Assembly: GCF_000142905.1 (NCBI RefSeq) | Contig: NW_013657667.1 | Span: forward strand, 336,966 to 400,965 | Length of the DNA stretch: 64,000 nt | Reading direction: 5' to 3' | DNA from: Thecamonas trahens ATCC 50062 | Taxonomy: Eukaryota > Apusozoa > Apusomonadida > Apusomonadidae | Part shown: piece by piece, positions 47,496 to 59,000 of the stretch | Layout: the number at the start of each line of letters is the position of its first letter | Numbering within the stretch: the stretch's first letter is position 1 | Notes under the pieces: model-generated | Seen by the model: the letters and a program-made list of their open reading frames with translations, nothing else | What the model was told of the DNA's origin: nothing | The model's database searches: none | Position numbers and translations under genes: made by a program

Positions 47496-49124
47496 CTACT
47501 CCGAGTTGTAGTCCATGTTTGCGTTCTGGGCGGTAAAGTCGAGGACAAAGGCCTTGAGCAGCTGCCACGAGGTGGCATCCGAGGCGATGGCGCGCAAGAC
47601 CTGCTTGCGTTCCGGGACGGACAGCATCTGGAACGAGTTGACAAGGTCTTGCGGCGAGAGAGCTTGCAGGCCGGTAGACGGCGGCGGTGGAGCGGTGCGG
47701 GAAGCGGTGCGGGAGGCGAGGACCTCGGCAAGGAGGTCCTCACCCTCGCCGAAGGAAGAGAGGCCGAGCGAGGAGAAGAGTGGGTCGGCGTCAAGGCCGC
47801 CCGAGGGATCGGTCGGCTCGCCGAGACTCGAGAGCAACGGGTCGGCAAAGAGGGCAGTGGAGGCCGGCGAGAGGCCCTTGGCGTAGTTAATGGGCGAGGC
47901 AACGTCCATAGAGGTGAGGCCGAGCGGGAGGGCGAGCGAGGAGAGGGCGGCCGGATTGAGGGTCCGCGACGAGGCGAGGACCGATGTGGCTGATGGCAGT
48001 TGGCCGTCCGAGCCCGGTTGGACGGCCGTCGGCAGTTGGGAGCCGGTTGCAGCTGGCAGCTGGCCAGTGTACGCCGCATGGGCGGCGAGCGCCTGCTCTT
48101 GGACCGACGGCTGGCGCGGGAGGCCGGAAGGCGGAAGAGCTGATGTGGCCGACGACGATGCTGATGAGGCTGATGCTGAGGCGGCGCCAATGTCCATGTC
48201 TGTCATGCCAGAGCCTGGTTGGCTCCACTCTGGCGGAAACGGCGAGGAGCCGGTGGCTTGAGTAGCGGCAAGCATGGCGTCTTGCTGGGCAGCGAGCTCG
48301 GTCATGTCGGCGGGGATCTTGCGGCGGCGTGAGTCCGGGTCAGCAGTGGGAAAGGCCGGTAGCTCGAGCTCGCCGGTGCCTGCGATGGCAGAGAGATTTG
48401 CGAGCTTGCGGCGCTTGCGAAGCGACTGCATGGAGAGGAAGCGGCGGACGTCTGCGACGGGGATGGCCTTTGTGCCTTTCTTGTTGAGGAACTTGGAGAC
48501 GACCTTGATTCGGGGCGAGTAGGCGACCTCGACGCGGATGATGTCGCCGCGTGCATTGAGCTCGACAAACTGGACCTTAATATGGAACAGGTGGTGGCCA
48601 TGAAAGTGTGAGTTGCAGGAGAGGAAGGCCTTGAACTGGCGCGAGCCGTCTGCGTTGAGGTCTCTGTAGCGAACAACAGGATATGTCTCATGCGGGGCGA
48701 GATCAGCAGATGCCTGAGCCGACTTTGCGGCGCGATGGGTGTCTGGGTGATAGTACTTGTTGTTTGTGTGCGTGACAACACCCGGCGGGGCGTCTGAGCC
48801 CATGGGGATAAAGCCGTCGACCTCCTCGCCGTACTCGATGATACGCATGGGCGGCTGCTTGCGCTTCCATCCCAGAGTGTGTGTATCAGGACAGCGCTTG
48901 CACCGCTTGAACGGCTCGCCCGAGTCATAGACCACCGACCACAGCAGGTAGTTGGAGCCAACACACTCGACAGCGTTGTCGGCGGTGGTATGCCACACCT
49001 CCAGCTTGGGATAGAACGCCCGCTCGCGCCAGATCTCCAGCACTCCCGAGGGGAGGAACCGGACAGAGGGCGAGCCATGCCGGACCGTGTTGGTTTCAAA
49101 GGTGAAGGAGACGGACAGCGGCAT
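47496..49124 (-). CDS. Unrecognised protein, possible beta-sandwich DNA-binding region
   Basis: The ATG at 49124 (MPLSVSFTFETNT) gives 542 residues. The first 270 are compact and beta-rich with Cys, Trp and His conserved-looking blocks: SVVYDSGEPFKRCKRCP, FLSCNSHFHGHHLFHIKVQF, VEVAYSPRIKVVSKFL, followed by the basic stretch RKRRKL. The pattern of a beta-sandwich followed by SPRIKVVSK and a basic run faintly recalls Rel/p53-type DNA-binding domains, but I do not recognise a family. The remainder is low-complexity Ser/Ala/Leu-rich with two FSSLG/LSSLGE units, like an activation domain. A C-terminal helical segment (SPQDLVNSFQMLSVPERKQVLRAI) closes it. A transcription-regulator role is a weak inference. 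Confidence 0.6.
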   Translation of the reverse strand: MPLSVSFTFETNTVRHGSPSVRFLPSGVLEIWRERAFYPKLEVWHTTADNAVECVGSNYLLWSVVYDSGEPFKRCKRCPDTHTLGWKRKQPPMRIIEYGEEVDGFIPMGSDAPPGVVTHTNNKYYHPDTHRAAKSAQASADLAPHETYPVVRYRDLNADGSRQFKAFLSCNSHFHGHHLFHIKVQFVELNARGDIIRVEVAYSPRIKVVSKFLNKKGTKAIPVADVRRFLSMQSLRKRRKLANLSAIAGTGELELPAFPTADPDSRRRKIPADMTELAAQQDAMLAATQATGSSPFPPEWSQPGSGMTDMDIGAASASASSASSSATSALPPSGLPRQPSVQEQALAAHAAYTGQLPAATGSQLPTAVQPGSDGQLPSATSVLASSRTLNPAALSSLALPLGLTSMDVASPINYAKGLSPASTALFADPLLSSLGEPTDPSGGLDADPLFSSLGLSSFGEGEDLLAEVLASRTASRTAPPPPSTGLQALSPQDLVNSFQMLSVPERKQVLRAIASDATSWQLLKAFVLDFTAQNANMDYNSE

Positions 49125-49540
49125 GGTGGTGGTGGTGGTGGTGGTGGTGGTGGTGGTGTGTGTGTGTGTGTGGGGGGGTGGTGGTGGTGGTGGTGGTGGT
49201 GGGGTTGTGGCAGGAGGGAATGCGTGGGTTGGGTTTGGGTCGGTTGTTGCGTTTGGGGGAAAAGTTGCTGTGGTGAATGTCTCAACGAGTGCGATGGGGG
49301 GTGGTGGCGGTGGTGATGGGGATGGGGGGGGTGGGGGTGGTGATGGGATGGGATGGTGATGGGATGGTGAGGTATTGGGGGTGTGGTGGTGGTGGTGGGG
49401 GTTGGCGAGTTGATGGTGATCGTGGGGGTAATGGGGATCGACGCTACATGCAAGCATTTACGTGCACAAGAAGCGAAGCAGCAAGACGAGGGAAAGGGAG
49501 GGAGGGGGAGGGAGGGAGGGAGGGAGGGGGGCTGCTACAT
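49125..49540. repeat. GGT/GT microsatellite-rich spacer
   Basis: (GGT)n at 49126-49156, (GT)n at 49157-49172 and a second (GGT)n at 49179-49203 lie directly upstream of the gene starting at 49124. G-rich stretches follow to 49420. A GGGA repeat occupies 49494-49530, just past the phosphatidylserine synthase stop. No gene is seen. Confidence 0.85.
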
Positions 49541-50800
49541 CTAATCGACCTTGGGGTGGTTGACGGGCGACGGCGATGGGAAGAGGAAGAACTTGTAGAT
49601 GACAAAGCCGACAAAGAAGAGGCCAAAGGCGGACCAGCCGTACACGATGATCGGCGACGGCGGAACGGTGAACTCGCCCTGGCCAAACTTGATGACGAGG
49701 AGAAGCTCGAGGAGGATGCCGGCGGCGGCGACCCAGAGCTGGGCGCCAAACCGCTTGCACTTGGGGTTGGTGACAAACTCGTAGAACTCGCGGAGCGCAG
49801 GGAGGGCAATGAGCCACCAGACAAAGAGCCGCAGCGGGTTGATCGGATGCGGCGGCGGGATCCACAGCAGGGTCTTGAGGAAGAAAGCGCAGAGCTCGTT
49901 GACCTCGATAAAGATGATGACGACAATGACGTAGGAGAAGCGCTTGAGCGAGGAAAAGGCTTCCCAGCGGTAGACGGTCCACCGCTCGGGCGTAAACTGG
50001 AGGGCAGCGCGCTGCATCTTGCCCTGCACCGACGGGATAGCGCCGATGCCTGTCCAGTTGTACTCCTTCATCTCGAGGTAGCGCACAAGCCAGAAGCCGA
50101 CAACCATGCCCAGAAGGTTGCACACCAGCACGTCGAGGATAAAGTGGTCCCACCAGCACTCGCCAAAGTTGGGCAGCATGTGCTCGAACGAGTACTCGAG
50201 AATCTCAAAGAAGATGGAGAGGACCCAGCAGAGGGTAAAGTCGCGGAGCATGAGCATCTTGGCCATCCAGCCGAGGGCGTGGGCAATGACAAACTCGTCA
50301 AAGAGCGCGTCCATCAGGTTCGCCATGTAGCTCGTCGGGTGGTCTGGGGTGAAGAGCCGGCAGTCATCGCCATACGATCGCTCCGGCAGTGGAACGCCAA
50401 GCACAGGGTCAAGATGCGCCATCAGGGCCCGGGCGTCGGCCTTGGACTGGAACAGGAGATACGTCAGGGCGAGGACGTACAGGACCGAGATGCCGAGCAC
50501 GATACGCCAGACTGCAGGATGCGGGCGGATGAAGGGGCCGTTGGAGAAGTTGAGCATGGAAAAGACGAGAAAGACAAAGGCCGCAGCAAGTAGACCGAGC
50601 TTGGGCGAGGAGAGGCCCCACTGCTCCGACTGGAAGCCGACCCATGCCACCGCTGCCAGCGCCGCCGCAAGAGCCGTCACTGTGTGCGGCTGCTGAAACA
50701 CGGCATCGTACTTGGAGACAGGCGCCATCATCGGCAGCGCCTCTTCATACACAGGCTCGGCTTCTGCCCGCGACCGCATGACCTTCTTGTTCTGACGCAT
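49541..50800 (-). CDS. Phosphatidylserine synthase (base-exchange type)
   Basis: The ATG at 50800 (MRQNKKVMRSRAEAEPVYEE) gives 419 residues, close to the PTDSS1/2 length. It is polytopic, with about eight to nine hydrophobic segments. The family core is clear: DDCRLFTPDHPTSYM, MDALFDEFVIAHALGWM, FEILEYSFEHMLPNFGECWWD, and FILDVLVCNLLGMVVGFWL. These enzymes exchange the choline or ethanolamine head group of phospholipids for serine in the ER or mitochondria-associated membrane. The animal/plant base-exchange type, not the bacterial/yeast CDP-DAG type, is indicated. A poly-G run sits just upstream (poly-C leader on the sense strand). Confidence 0.92.
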   Translation of the reverse strand: MRQNKKVMRSRAEAEPVYEEALPMMAPVSKYDAVFQQPHTVTALAAALAAVAWVGFQSEQWGLSSPKLGLLAAAFVFLVFSMLNFSNGPFIRPHPAVWRIVLGISVLYVLALTYLLFQSKADARALMAHLDPVLGVPLPERSYGDDCRLFTPDHPTSYMANLMDALFDEFVIAHALGWMAKMLMLRDFTLCWVLSIFFEILEYSFEHMLPNFGECWWDHFILDVLVCNLLGMVVGFWLVRYLEMKEYNWTGIGAIPSVQGKMQRAALQFTPERWTVYRWEAFSSLKRFSYVIVVIIFIEVNELCAFFLKTLLWIPPPHPINPLRLFVWWLIALPALREFYEFVTNPKCKRFGAQLWVAAAGILLELLLVIKFGQGEFTVPPSPIIVYGWSAFGLFFVGFVIYKFFLFPSPSPVNHPKVD

Positions 50801-51405
50801 GCATGAGGAGAAGGGGTGGGGGGGGGGGGGGGGGTGAGTGGCGGGATGCCGGCAGCGCGGGAAGAGGGTGAGAAGGGGAAGGGCGAGGGGCAAGGGGGAA
50901 GGGAGGTGGAGGGAGGAGGGGGCGTACCATAGTGAGTGGGTGAGTGGGTGGGTGGTGGGTGTTGGTGGGGAGGGAGTGTGGTGGTGTTGGTGTTGGTGTT
51001 GGTGTTGGTGCTGGTGTTGGTGCTGGCAGCGTTGGGCGGCCAGCTAACCGCTGCCGTCGACGTGGCGCACGGCCAACTGGGCGAGCGAGACAGGCCAGCG
51101 AGGGAGAGGCAGAGGGGGGGCGGAAGTGGGACGGGGCGAGGTCATGGCTGAGCCAATTTGGTGCGGTTGGCCCAAAGGGCGACGTCATCGACAAAAAAAG
51201 ATTTGTTCGTGAAACCACTTTTCGCCGCTTTTTCCGCCCCGCCCCCCCCTCCCCCTCCCTCCCGTCTCACAGAACACAGGCTAGGCCGGTACCTTGGACA
51301 AGAGGAGACGACAAAGGAGGCTGTAGATACAGCGACAGACAATTGAGGAATACGGAACACTTGTTGACTTTGTTATTCTTGCGACTCGCTTCAACTCGTC
51401 AGGTC
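50801..51405. repeat. Divergent spacer with poly-G and GGTGTT repeats
   Basis: A poly-G run lies at about 50816-50834. A (GGTGTT)n array occupies about 50977-51030. A C-rich run is at 51238-51262. The open frame from 50944 has no ATG supporting a longer F-box protein and encodes Gly/Val repeats. No gene is called. Confidence 0.8.
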
Positions 51406-52913
51406 ATGCTCGACAAGCTTGCACCTGAGCTTGTGGTTCACATCGCCTTTGCCACCGGCTTGCTCTCGCCGGGCGATGTTCTGGCACTGGCGACCTGCTG
51501 CCGGAGACTGCGGACGGTACTGACTCAGCCAGGCTTTGTTCACGAGTGCTGGCTCTCGCTCGGCGGCCTGGCATGGACTGTGGAGCACTCGCTCTGGACC
51601 GCCGCCCGCCTTGCCGCTCGCCACACCGCCTCGCCTCGCGACCTCGAGTATGCGCTCCGCACCGCCGTCAGCGTGACGCCATCCGACGCGCCGCGCGTCC
51701 GTCGTCGTGCGTCAGCCAAGCACGGCTTTGCCTTTGCCTTTGGCCTCGGGCCCGAGCCCAGTCCCGGGCTCCGCCGTTGCTCGGGCGCTGAGCTGACGGT
51801 GCCTATGCCGTCGCCGGCCATGGTCTCGCCGATGCCAGCGAGTCTTTTGTCGCCGGCCGCCGATGCCGCGTCGCCTCGGACCCCGGTGCCGCCGGTCTCG
51901 CCCACCCCCGCCACGCCGCGATATCTGCTCGGCCCGGATTCACCGTCGTCGTCAGCTGCACCCTCGCTCTCGGTCTCAGTCACCGCGTCGGCCTGCCCAA
52001 CCCCCGGCCCTTCGCCGGGCACGCTCTCGACGCTGCCGTCGTCGGGCACGCGCGACCAGTGGTTCCGCCTCATCCGCGCCATCCTCCGCCACCCGCTGCT
52101 CGACCCGCGCTGGCTCGCCACCAACATGGTGCTCACCATCGCCGCCAAGCACGGTCACGCCGACGTCGTCGCACTCCTCCTCGCCGACGACCGCATCGAC
52201 CCGGCCCGCCATCACTCGGCCGCCCTCGGCTCGGCAGCCGAGCATGGACACCTTCCGGTCGTCGAGCTGCTGCTCGCCGACGGCCGAGCCGACCCTTCTG
52301 CCCGCGACAACTTTGCCATCCGCTGGGCGTGCGAAGCCGGTGCCTCTGGCGTCGTCGAGGCTCTCCTCCGCGACCCGCGGACCGATCCCAACGTTGACGA
52401 CCTCGCGCCGCTCAGCATCGCTGCCGAGCGCGGCCACGCTCCGATTGTTCGCATGCTCCTGGAGCACCGTCCACCGGTTTCGGTCCGCGCCGACAGCGAC
52501 TTTGCGCTTCTCTCGGCCGCCGCCGCAGGTCACGTCGACGTCATCCGCCTCCTCCTTGCCGACGCTCGCGTAGACCCGTCGGTCCGCAACGACGCCGCCT
52601 TGCGCCGCGCCATGCACAATGGCCATGTCGCCGTCGTCCGCGAGCTCGTCGCCGACGAACGCGTCGACGCCGCCCTCGCCGTCGAGCAGGCTCGCTCGTG
52701 CGGATTTCACGACATGCTCGCAGAGCTTGTCTCCCACCCGCGTATCAAGGAATCGCTCCCTTCGCACATCCTTGCTCTCCTCTCAGACGAGTCGCTGCTT
52801 CCTCGTCGTCGCCACGTGTCGATGCCAACGTCGACGTCTACGCCGCTGCCGCTGCTGCCGCCATGCTCAAGCCAGTTGTGCCAGCCGCTGCCGCCTCGTC
52901 CCTCGGTGCTTGA
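51406..52913 (+). CDS. F-box-like/ankyrin-repeat protein
   Basis: The ATG at 51406 opens an F-box-like helix set (KLAPELVVHIAFATGLLSPGDVL, TCCRRLRTVL). A Pro/Ser linker follows, and from about residue 235 onward there are six or so ankyrin-type repeats (AAKHGHADVVALLLADDRIDP, SAAEHGHLPVVELLLADGRADP, AAAAGHVDVIRLLLADARVDP). Such proteins act as substrate receptors or protein-binding scaffolds. The frame runs on past 52800 into noncoding-like sequence. Adding one base at the CC of 52801-52802 gives a natural end (SSSPRVDANVDVYAAAAAAA ... SSLGA) with a TGA at 52911-52913, for about 503 residues. The extended alternative to 53688 overlaps the next gene's start and is rejected. Confidence 0.8.
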
Positions 52914-53335
52914 CCGCCCTTTCTCTCTCTTGTCATCATCATCTTCTCGGATGTGGGGCTGGTCCTTGTCGGCCCAGCCTCCCTCCATCCCTCCATCCCT
53001 CCATCTGACAACCATTGACGTGATGGCCATCTCGATCTTTCCCATTTTCCCCTTACCCTTTCCTCGAACATCGAAACACAACAGTACTGGCAGTCACACA
53101 CCGCAACCAGAGTGTGCTCGGCTCGACATACCGCTAGTCGGTGGCCCCATTCCGACCTGCCGCCACCCGCCGCCACCCGCCGCCACCCGCCGCCACCCGC
53201 CAGGCCCGTTTGCCACCCAACAGTCCCTGTTTCACCAGTACAGCTCTCTCTCTCCCTCCCTCCCTCGCCCCCCCTCCACCCCCACCCCCACTTTATCCTC
53301 TCCTCCCTCTTGCCCCCCCCTCCCCCCCCCCACCC
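52914..53335. repeat. Spacer with 10-bp tandem repeat and poly-C leader
   Basis: Four perfect copies of a 10-bp unit (cgccacccgc) fill 53161-53200. C-rich and CT-rich tracts extend from 53250 to the next ATG at 53336. No gene is seen. Confidence 0.85.
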
Positions 53336-54440
53336 ATGCCGTGGGACCCGTCCACCGAATGGGTGGACGTCTTCCCGGCCACTCCCGCGGCAAGGACCCC
53401 CATCACGACGACGACGACCACCGCTACCACCACCAGGCCGCCACCCGACGGGACGCCACACACCGCCACTCTGGGTGCTGCCCCGCTACAGAAGCTGAGA
53501 CAGGAGACGCACCGAGAGCCTCGCCAGCATGTCTACCAACATGCCCATCAAGATGTCCATCATTCCCCCCGTCAAGGTATCCACAACCTTCAGGACGACT
53601 TGCTGCTCAACGGGCTTGGCTCGTCATCGCTCTCTGCTCTCGCGGCCTCGGCATATCCGCACCCGCCCCCGCATCATCCGCTTGCTAGCCGTGCCCATGC
53701 TCATGCTCGCATCGCCGCCACTCGTGCTGCTCTTGCGGCTGCCAACGCGGCTGCTGCTGATGCCAGTGCTGCCGATGCCAGCATTGCCGCTGCCCATGCC
53801 GTGCTGGACGCTGCCCGTGACGATGCTGCTGCCGCATGTCACGCTGCGTATGCGGACGCTGTTGCAGAGGTGGCCAAGGCCCGCGATGCTTCGCTGGCGA
53901 CTGTTGATGCTGTGGCGGCCCAGCACGCGGCTGCCCTCCATGCTGCAGGCAACGACGCCGCCCACCTGCGCGCCATTCTCGCAGACTCGGTGGCGATGCT
54001 CGAGGCTAAGATTGCGGCAGACTCGGCCGGGACCTTTGTTTATGACCACAGCGAGACGCTTGCTGCGGCTGAGGACGTCCTCGCCCGAGCCAACGACTCG
54101 CTGGCGGCCCTTGCTCGCCTTCCGCTCGCCGCACAGCTTGCGTCTGCACCGGACGCTGTCTTTCACGATCTGGAGCTCCCGGTCCGCTCGCTGAGGGTGA
54201 CCGTGGCAGCTCCGCCGGCACACATGTCGGTTCACCGTGCATCGGTCCGATCGCTTGCCTCGTCGGCCTCGGCATCGTCGGGGAACCATCGATGCAGAAG
54301 CAACCGGCGCTTGCCGCACCACCGCTCCAAAGCCTCGCGCCGTAGGCTGGCCATGGTCAACTCGGCAAACTCGTCGTCAGACAATGTGCACGGCGAGTCG
54401 CGTTCGAATCCGTTGGATGACCTGTTGGCCAGCTGCGGCA

Positions 54441-54471
<31 letters not shown>

Positions 54472-56005
54472 CGATGATGATGGTGATGACGATGATGATA
54501 GCCGTGACTCGCGGGGGAACAGCGAAGGCACCACCTTTGCAGAGCCAAAGTTCTTCGAGCCAGCAGCTCCGACATCGCAGCCGGTGGCATCGGCAGCATC
54601 GGCGGTCGGCTCATCCTCGGGCTCGTTTGGCCTCGGGTCGGACATCTCGGCGCCGCCACCACCACCACCACCACCGTTTGTGCCGGTGACCACAGTCGAT
54701 GCTGACGACGCATCGGTCCTTTCATCGACATCGAGTTCGACAACAACGTCGAGTTCCCTGGTTGTCGGCCGCGGGTCGGAGCTGACGGTTATGCAGCGCA
54801 AGGTTCTGATCAACAAGCTCGAGTCCAAGGTTCGCGGCGCGTCAGCATCGACGGCCAAGTTCTCGACAGCAGCCTCGGTCGCCCGGCATGTCCGTCCGCG
54901 GCGCGTCCGCTCCGAAGCCAACAGCGCAAGCCACGCCCTGCCTACCCAGCTCACGGCACTTCTCACTGACGAGTCGCTGGCCCTTCCACAGCTCGCGCGG
55001 CGACTCTCGGCCGAATACTCGGTCCTCTCGGCCAAGTTTGAGGAGCAGCTTGCCGCCAATCGCATGCTCACCGAGACAGCATCATCGGCCGAGCTCTCGA
55101 CCCCGTGGAAGGTTGATCCCAATGTCGCACTTGACCTCTCATCCGACTCGGATGCAGACGACGCCGGGTCCGAGTCTCACGAGCCGATGCCGATCCGTCA
55201 GGTTCCGCGCGCTGACCACCTGCCTATTCGGTCGGGCCTTCCGCCGCCGGCGTCGAGCCACCTCCAGTTCCCGCAAAGCAAGCTCCAGCCGGAGACCAAT
55301 GTGGATCCCCATGTGGTCGGCTCACAAAAGGGCTCGCGTCGCCATTCGCTCGCGGGCTCGCCGCCGGGCTCGCCGGTTGTCAGCGTCTTTCCAGTCGATC
55401 CTGGAGGCCGACGGCGGAGGACGCTCGATGCCACCGCGTCCGACGAGGTTGTGCAGCTGCTGACAACCGGCCCGCCGCGGCCTAACCCGCACGCGCGCAG
55501 CGCGGCAGGTGACTCGGCAGCGGCACCTGCCATGCCGTCGGTGGAAAAGGAGATCCTGCAGCTGATGGCCTCGCTCGGCATGAACCGCCCATCGGCGGGC
55601 GGCAGTAATGGCGCCGACTTTGACGCCGAGGTTCAGACCTCGTCGGCGGTTGCGGCGCTGATGTCATATCTCGCCAAGAGCGAGGCTCGCAACGAGTACG
55701 CGACCAAGCCCCAGTGCCCGCCGTCGACCTCACCGGCGACGGTCACCGCCGCACCGCCGCCATCCACCTCGCCGTTTGAGCACTCCCTCTCTCTCGACGG
55801 CGAGGTCCCGACGCTGGCGACCACTCACGCAGCCGCGCCGTCGCCGCCAACTCTCGTGCCGCCCGGCGGCCGCCCAGCCGAGCTCATCTCGGCCGCCACT
55901 TCGCCGCTGGTGTACAACTCGCTCGAGGGCCACATGCGCGACCTGTTCGCCACCCTCGGCTCTCGGGCCGCCGCTGACGCTGGTGATGGTGAAAGCGAGG
56001 TGTAG
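53336..56005 (+). CDS. Large low-complexity protein of unknown function
   Basis: The ATG at 53336 (MPWDPSTEWVDVFPATP) follows a poly-C leader and gives 889 residues. An Ala-rich helical region (about 120-330) contains heptad-like sequence (AHARIAATRAALAAANAAAA, AVAEVAKARDASLATVDAVA). Then come a His/Arg segment, a poly-Asp run near 370 (DNA 54447-54510), a poly-Pro run, and a conserved-looking piece (SELTVMQRKVLINKLESKVR; LTDESLALPQLARRLSAEYS). The C-terminal region has short helices (VEKEILQLMASLGM, AVAALMSYLAKSEA, NSLEGHMRDLFATLGS). No domain is recognised. Convergent with the SH3/coiled-coil gene at 18 nt. Confidence 0.65.
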
Positions 56006-56023
56006 TTTAGCTTTGGGATGGTG

Positions 56024-59000
56024 CTATGGATAAAAGCTGCGTTGGCTGTACCGGGTGGTTGGAGGTTGAGGATAGAGGCTGGCGTACGGCGATGCGTAGG
56101 CGGATGCGTACGACGACGCCAGCTTTGACGGCGGTGCGGGTGCCCGGCCTGGCGAGACGGTATACGGCTCAGCAGCCTTGGCTCGCAGCGGCTCGGCTTT
56201 GGAGATCTCCCGCGAAATGGCCGAGGTGAGCTCGTCGATGCGGGACTGCAGCGCGGAGGCATGTGGCGTGGTGGCGGCGGTTGTTCGCGCCAGCGAGGCC
56301 TCGATGGCGGCTGTTTCTTCGCGGGCCCGCGCCAGCTGCGCCTCGAGTGCTGCCACTTCGGCCTCTTGCTTGCTCCGCCGCGTAGAGACCTCCCGCTCGG
56401 CGGCTGCGGTGGCGTCGCGCTGCTCCTTGGCCGCCAGCAGAGACGCCGACAGCTGGGCCATGATTTCGGCGTGACTGGTCTTGCGCTGGGCGTCTTTCTT
56501 GGCCAGCTCTTCAAGCTTGACATCGACTGCTGCAACCTGATTGAGTACGCTCCGAAGCTCGCTCCGCGCTGCCGCTTGTTGCTCTTGCTGCTCCTTGTAG
56601 TGATGGGTTGCCTGGAGGGCGTGCTCCTGATATTGGGCCAGCTTCTCGGCGAGCATGCCGCGCGCGTCTTTCAGCTCGTCCATGAGCGTCGCGTCGGTCC
56701 GCACCATATTCTCACGCGCCGAGACCTCGCGGGCGATCTGCTTGTCCAGCTGGGCGTTGCGAAGCTCAAGATCCTTCTTGAGGGCGGATACCTGTTCCTT
56801 GCGGCGGAGAAGTTCGGCGTAGACAACTTTGTTGTCGGCAATGTGTGCGACCAGCTCGCGCGACTTGGCCGCAAACTCGGCTTCGTCGGATGCCGATGCG
56901 GCCTCGAGCTCAGCAATGAACGTCCGCTCGGTCTTGATCAGCCGCTTGGCAGATCGCAGCTCGGTCTCCAGCTCGGAGCGCTTGGAAAGAAGCAAAGCGC
57001 GCCGGCGCGCGACCGAGTCTGGCGACTGCTTGGCTTCGGCGAGCCTGCGGGCGAGGACAGTTTGCAGCTGCTGGATCTCGCGCTCGAGCTCGTTGTTCTC
57101 AAGATCGATAACTGAGTTGGCATCCAGCTCGATCCGGACAGCGTCAGGCGGCGGCGGGATGTCGGAAAGCTGCTGCTTGAGGTGGTCGATTTCGGCGAGC
57201 AGCCCACGCTTGCGCGCCTCGGTCGCTACCTCTTGCCGCTTGGCTTCTTGCAGCAACGAGCCTGATTGGGCCTTGGCTTCGAGCACCTTGGCGCTCAGCG
57301 CGGCGGCTTCGTCGGCGAGAACTGCGACCTCGGCCTTGAGCTGAGGGACTTGCGAGGATGCGCCCAGCTTTTGAGCGACCTGAACCACGTTGTCGCGTGC
57401 CTTGCCCACCACCGATCGGAGGTACGCGACTTGCGCTAGACCACCGGCTTTGGCGACCTCGAGCGCGAGCACCTTCTCTGTTGCCGCTGCCTTTTCGTCG
57501 CCGAGCGTCTCGAGGTAGCCTGACATCTTGACCTTGTACTCAGACAGCATGTCAGCCAGGCGCGAGTTTTCGGCCACCAGTGCGAGGTACACGTCTTGCG
57601 ACACACCGGGCATCCCGATCTCGTGCTGGGCCCGCAGCTCGGCCTGTAAGTGTGCCAGCTCGTTGGTGAGTCGAATGTGAGTTGCCTCCAGCTCATGCTT
57701 CTTGCGTGAGGCATCACTGCGCGAGCTTTGCCGATCCTGCGACATCCGCGTCAGCTTGGTCTTAAGCTCCTTGACTTGGGCCTCGAGCCGGACATTGGCC
57801 TCGGAGAGATGCAAAGCCTCATCAGCGTCCTGGCGAATTCGGGCGGCACGGCTGGCAGCGTTCTCCTGTTGGACCTGGAGCTCGGTCTGAAGTTCGAGCA
57901 GGTGGACTTCGCGCCGCTGGGCCTCGGTCAGCGCCCGTTGTGCATCAAGCTCTTTCCGCTGCAGGACCTGGGTCTCTGCCTCGAGCTGGCCTGCCAGCAC
58001 GTCGTTGGCTCGCTGCTGGGCGTCGTTGGCAGCCTGCAGCCTTGTGAGGCGCGAGAACAGCTTTTGCGCGTCGGCAGAGTCAACCTCTAGTGCCTGTCCA
58101 CGGTCCTCGAGCTCGCGGCGACGGACGCGCAGCTCCTCCTGCTCTACAAGAGCCGCGGCAATGGCGCGCTCGAGCTCGCCGGTCCCGCTAAAACCGGACG
58201 CCAGGGCGTCGTTGGAAGCCTTGAGCTTAGCGTTGGCCACTTCGAGCTCGACCAGTCGCTGCCGGAGCTCAGCGCTCTCTGCAGACGAAGGGGCGGAGAT
58301 CGGGCGTATCGCCACCGGTACAAGGTTCTCTTTCTCCGGCTCAGGTTTGAGTCCTGGATCTGCAGCAGATACTGGCTCGAGGCCCTTGGGTGGCTGCTCG
58401 ACAGGAGGCGCAGGTGCAAGAGGCTCAGGAGCCGCAACAGGCGCCGACATCGGTTCCACCTGTGGCTCCGGCTCGTCGATGGGCTTGGCCTCGGGGACCG
58501 GCTCTGGCTCGGGAACCGGCTCGGGCTCGGGAACCGGCTCTGGCTCTGATTCTAGCTCGGGTGGCGGCGGCTTTTTGGGCGGCTTGGGCTCATCGGGTGC
58601 CCGGAGAAGGTTGGGTGCCCGGAGAAGGTTGCGCGGGACAAAGCCGATGGCGCTGGCGTCGACAGTCTCACACAGGGCCCAGCCGGCCTCTTCACCGTGG
58701 ACGAGAAGGACGGAGCCCTTTTTGATTTTGAGTCTGCGCGTGCAGGCGGACCTGTTGCGCGGAGTGTAGTTGAAGGAAGCAATGTGCGGCAGCGGTTGGT
58801 CGAGGAGGTAGTTGTTGCGGAGGGAGGCGATGTGTGAGGCCGGGACAAAGCCGACCTCACCCTCTGGCCGCCCGGTGGGCGAGTCGGCCAGCCTGCGGAT
58901 CTTGCACCAGGCCGGCATGGCGGCCTTGCGGACGCCGACAATGCCGGTCACCCCCTTTGTCCGGGACATGCTGACCGGGCCTGGCGGATCCAGACGGACA

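Noticed and set aside
52914-53688. Extension of the F-box/ankyrin frame beyond 52913
   Set aside because: It continues into tandem repeats and overlaps the start of the next gene. The alternate frame after one base gives a natural end.
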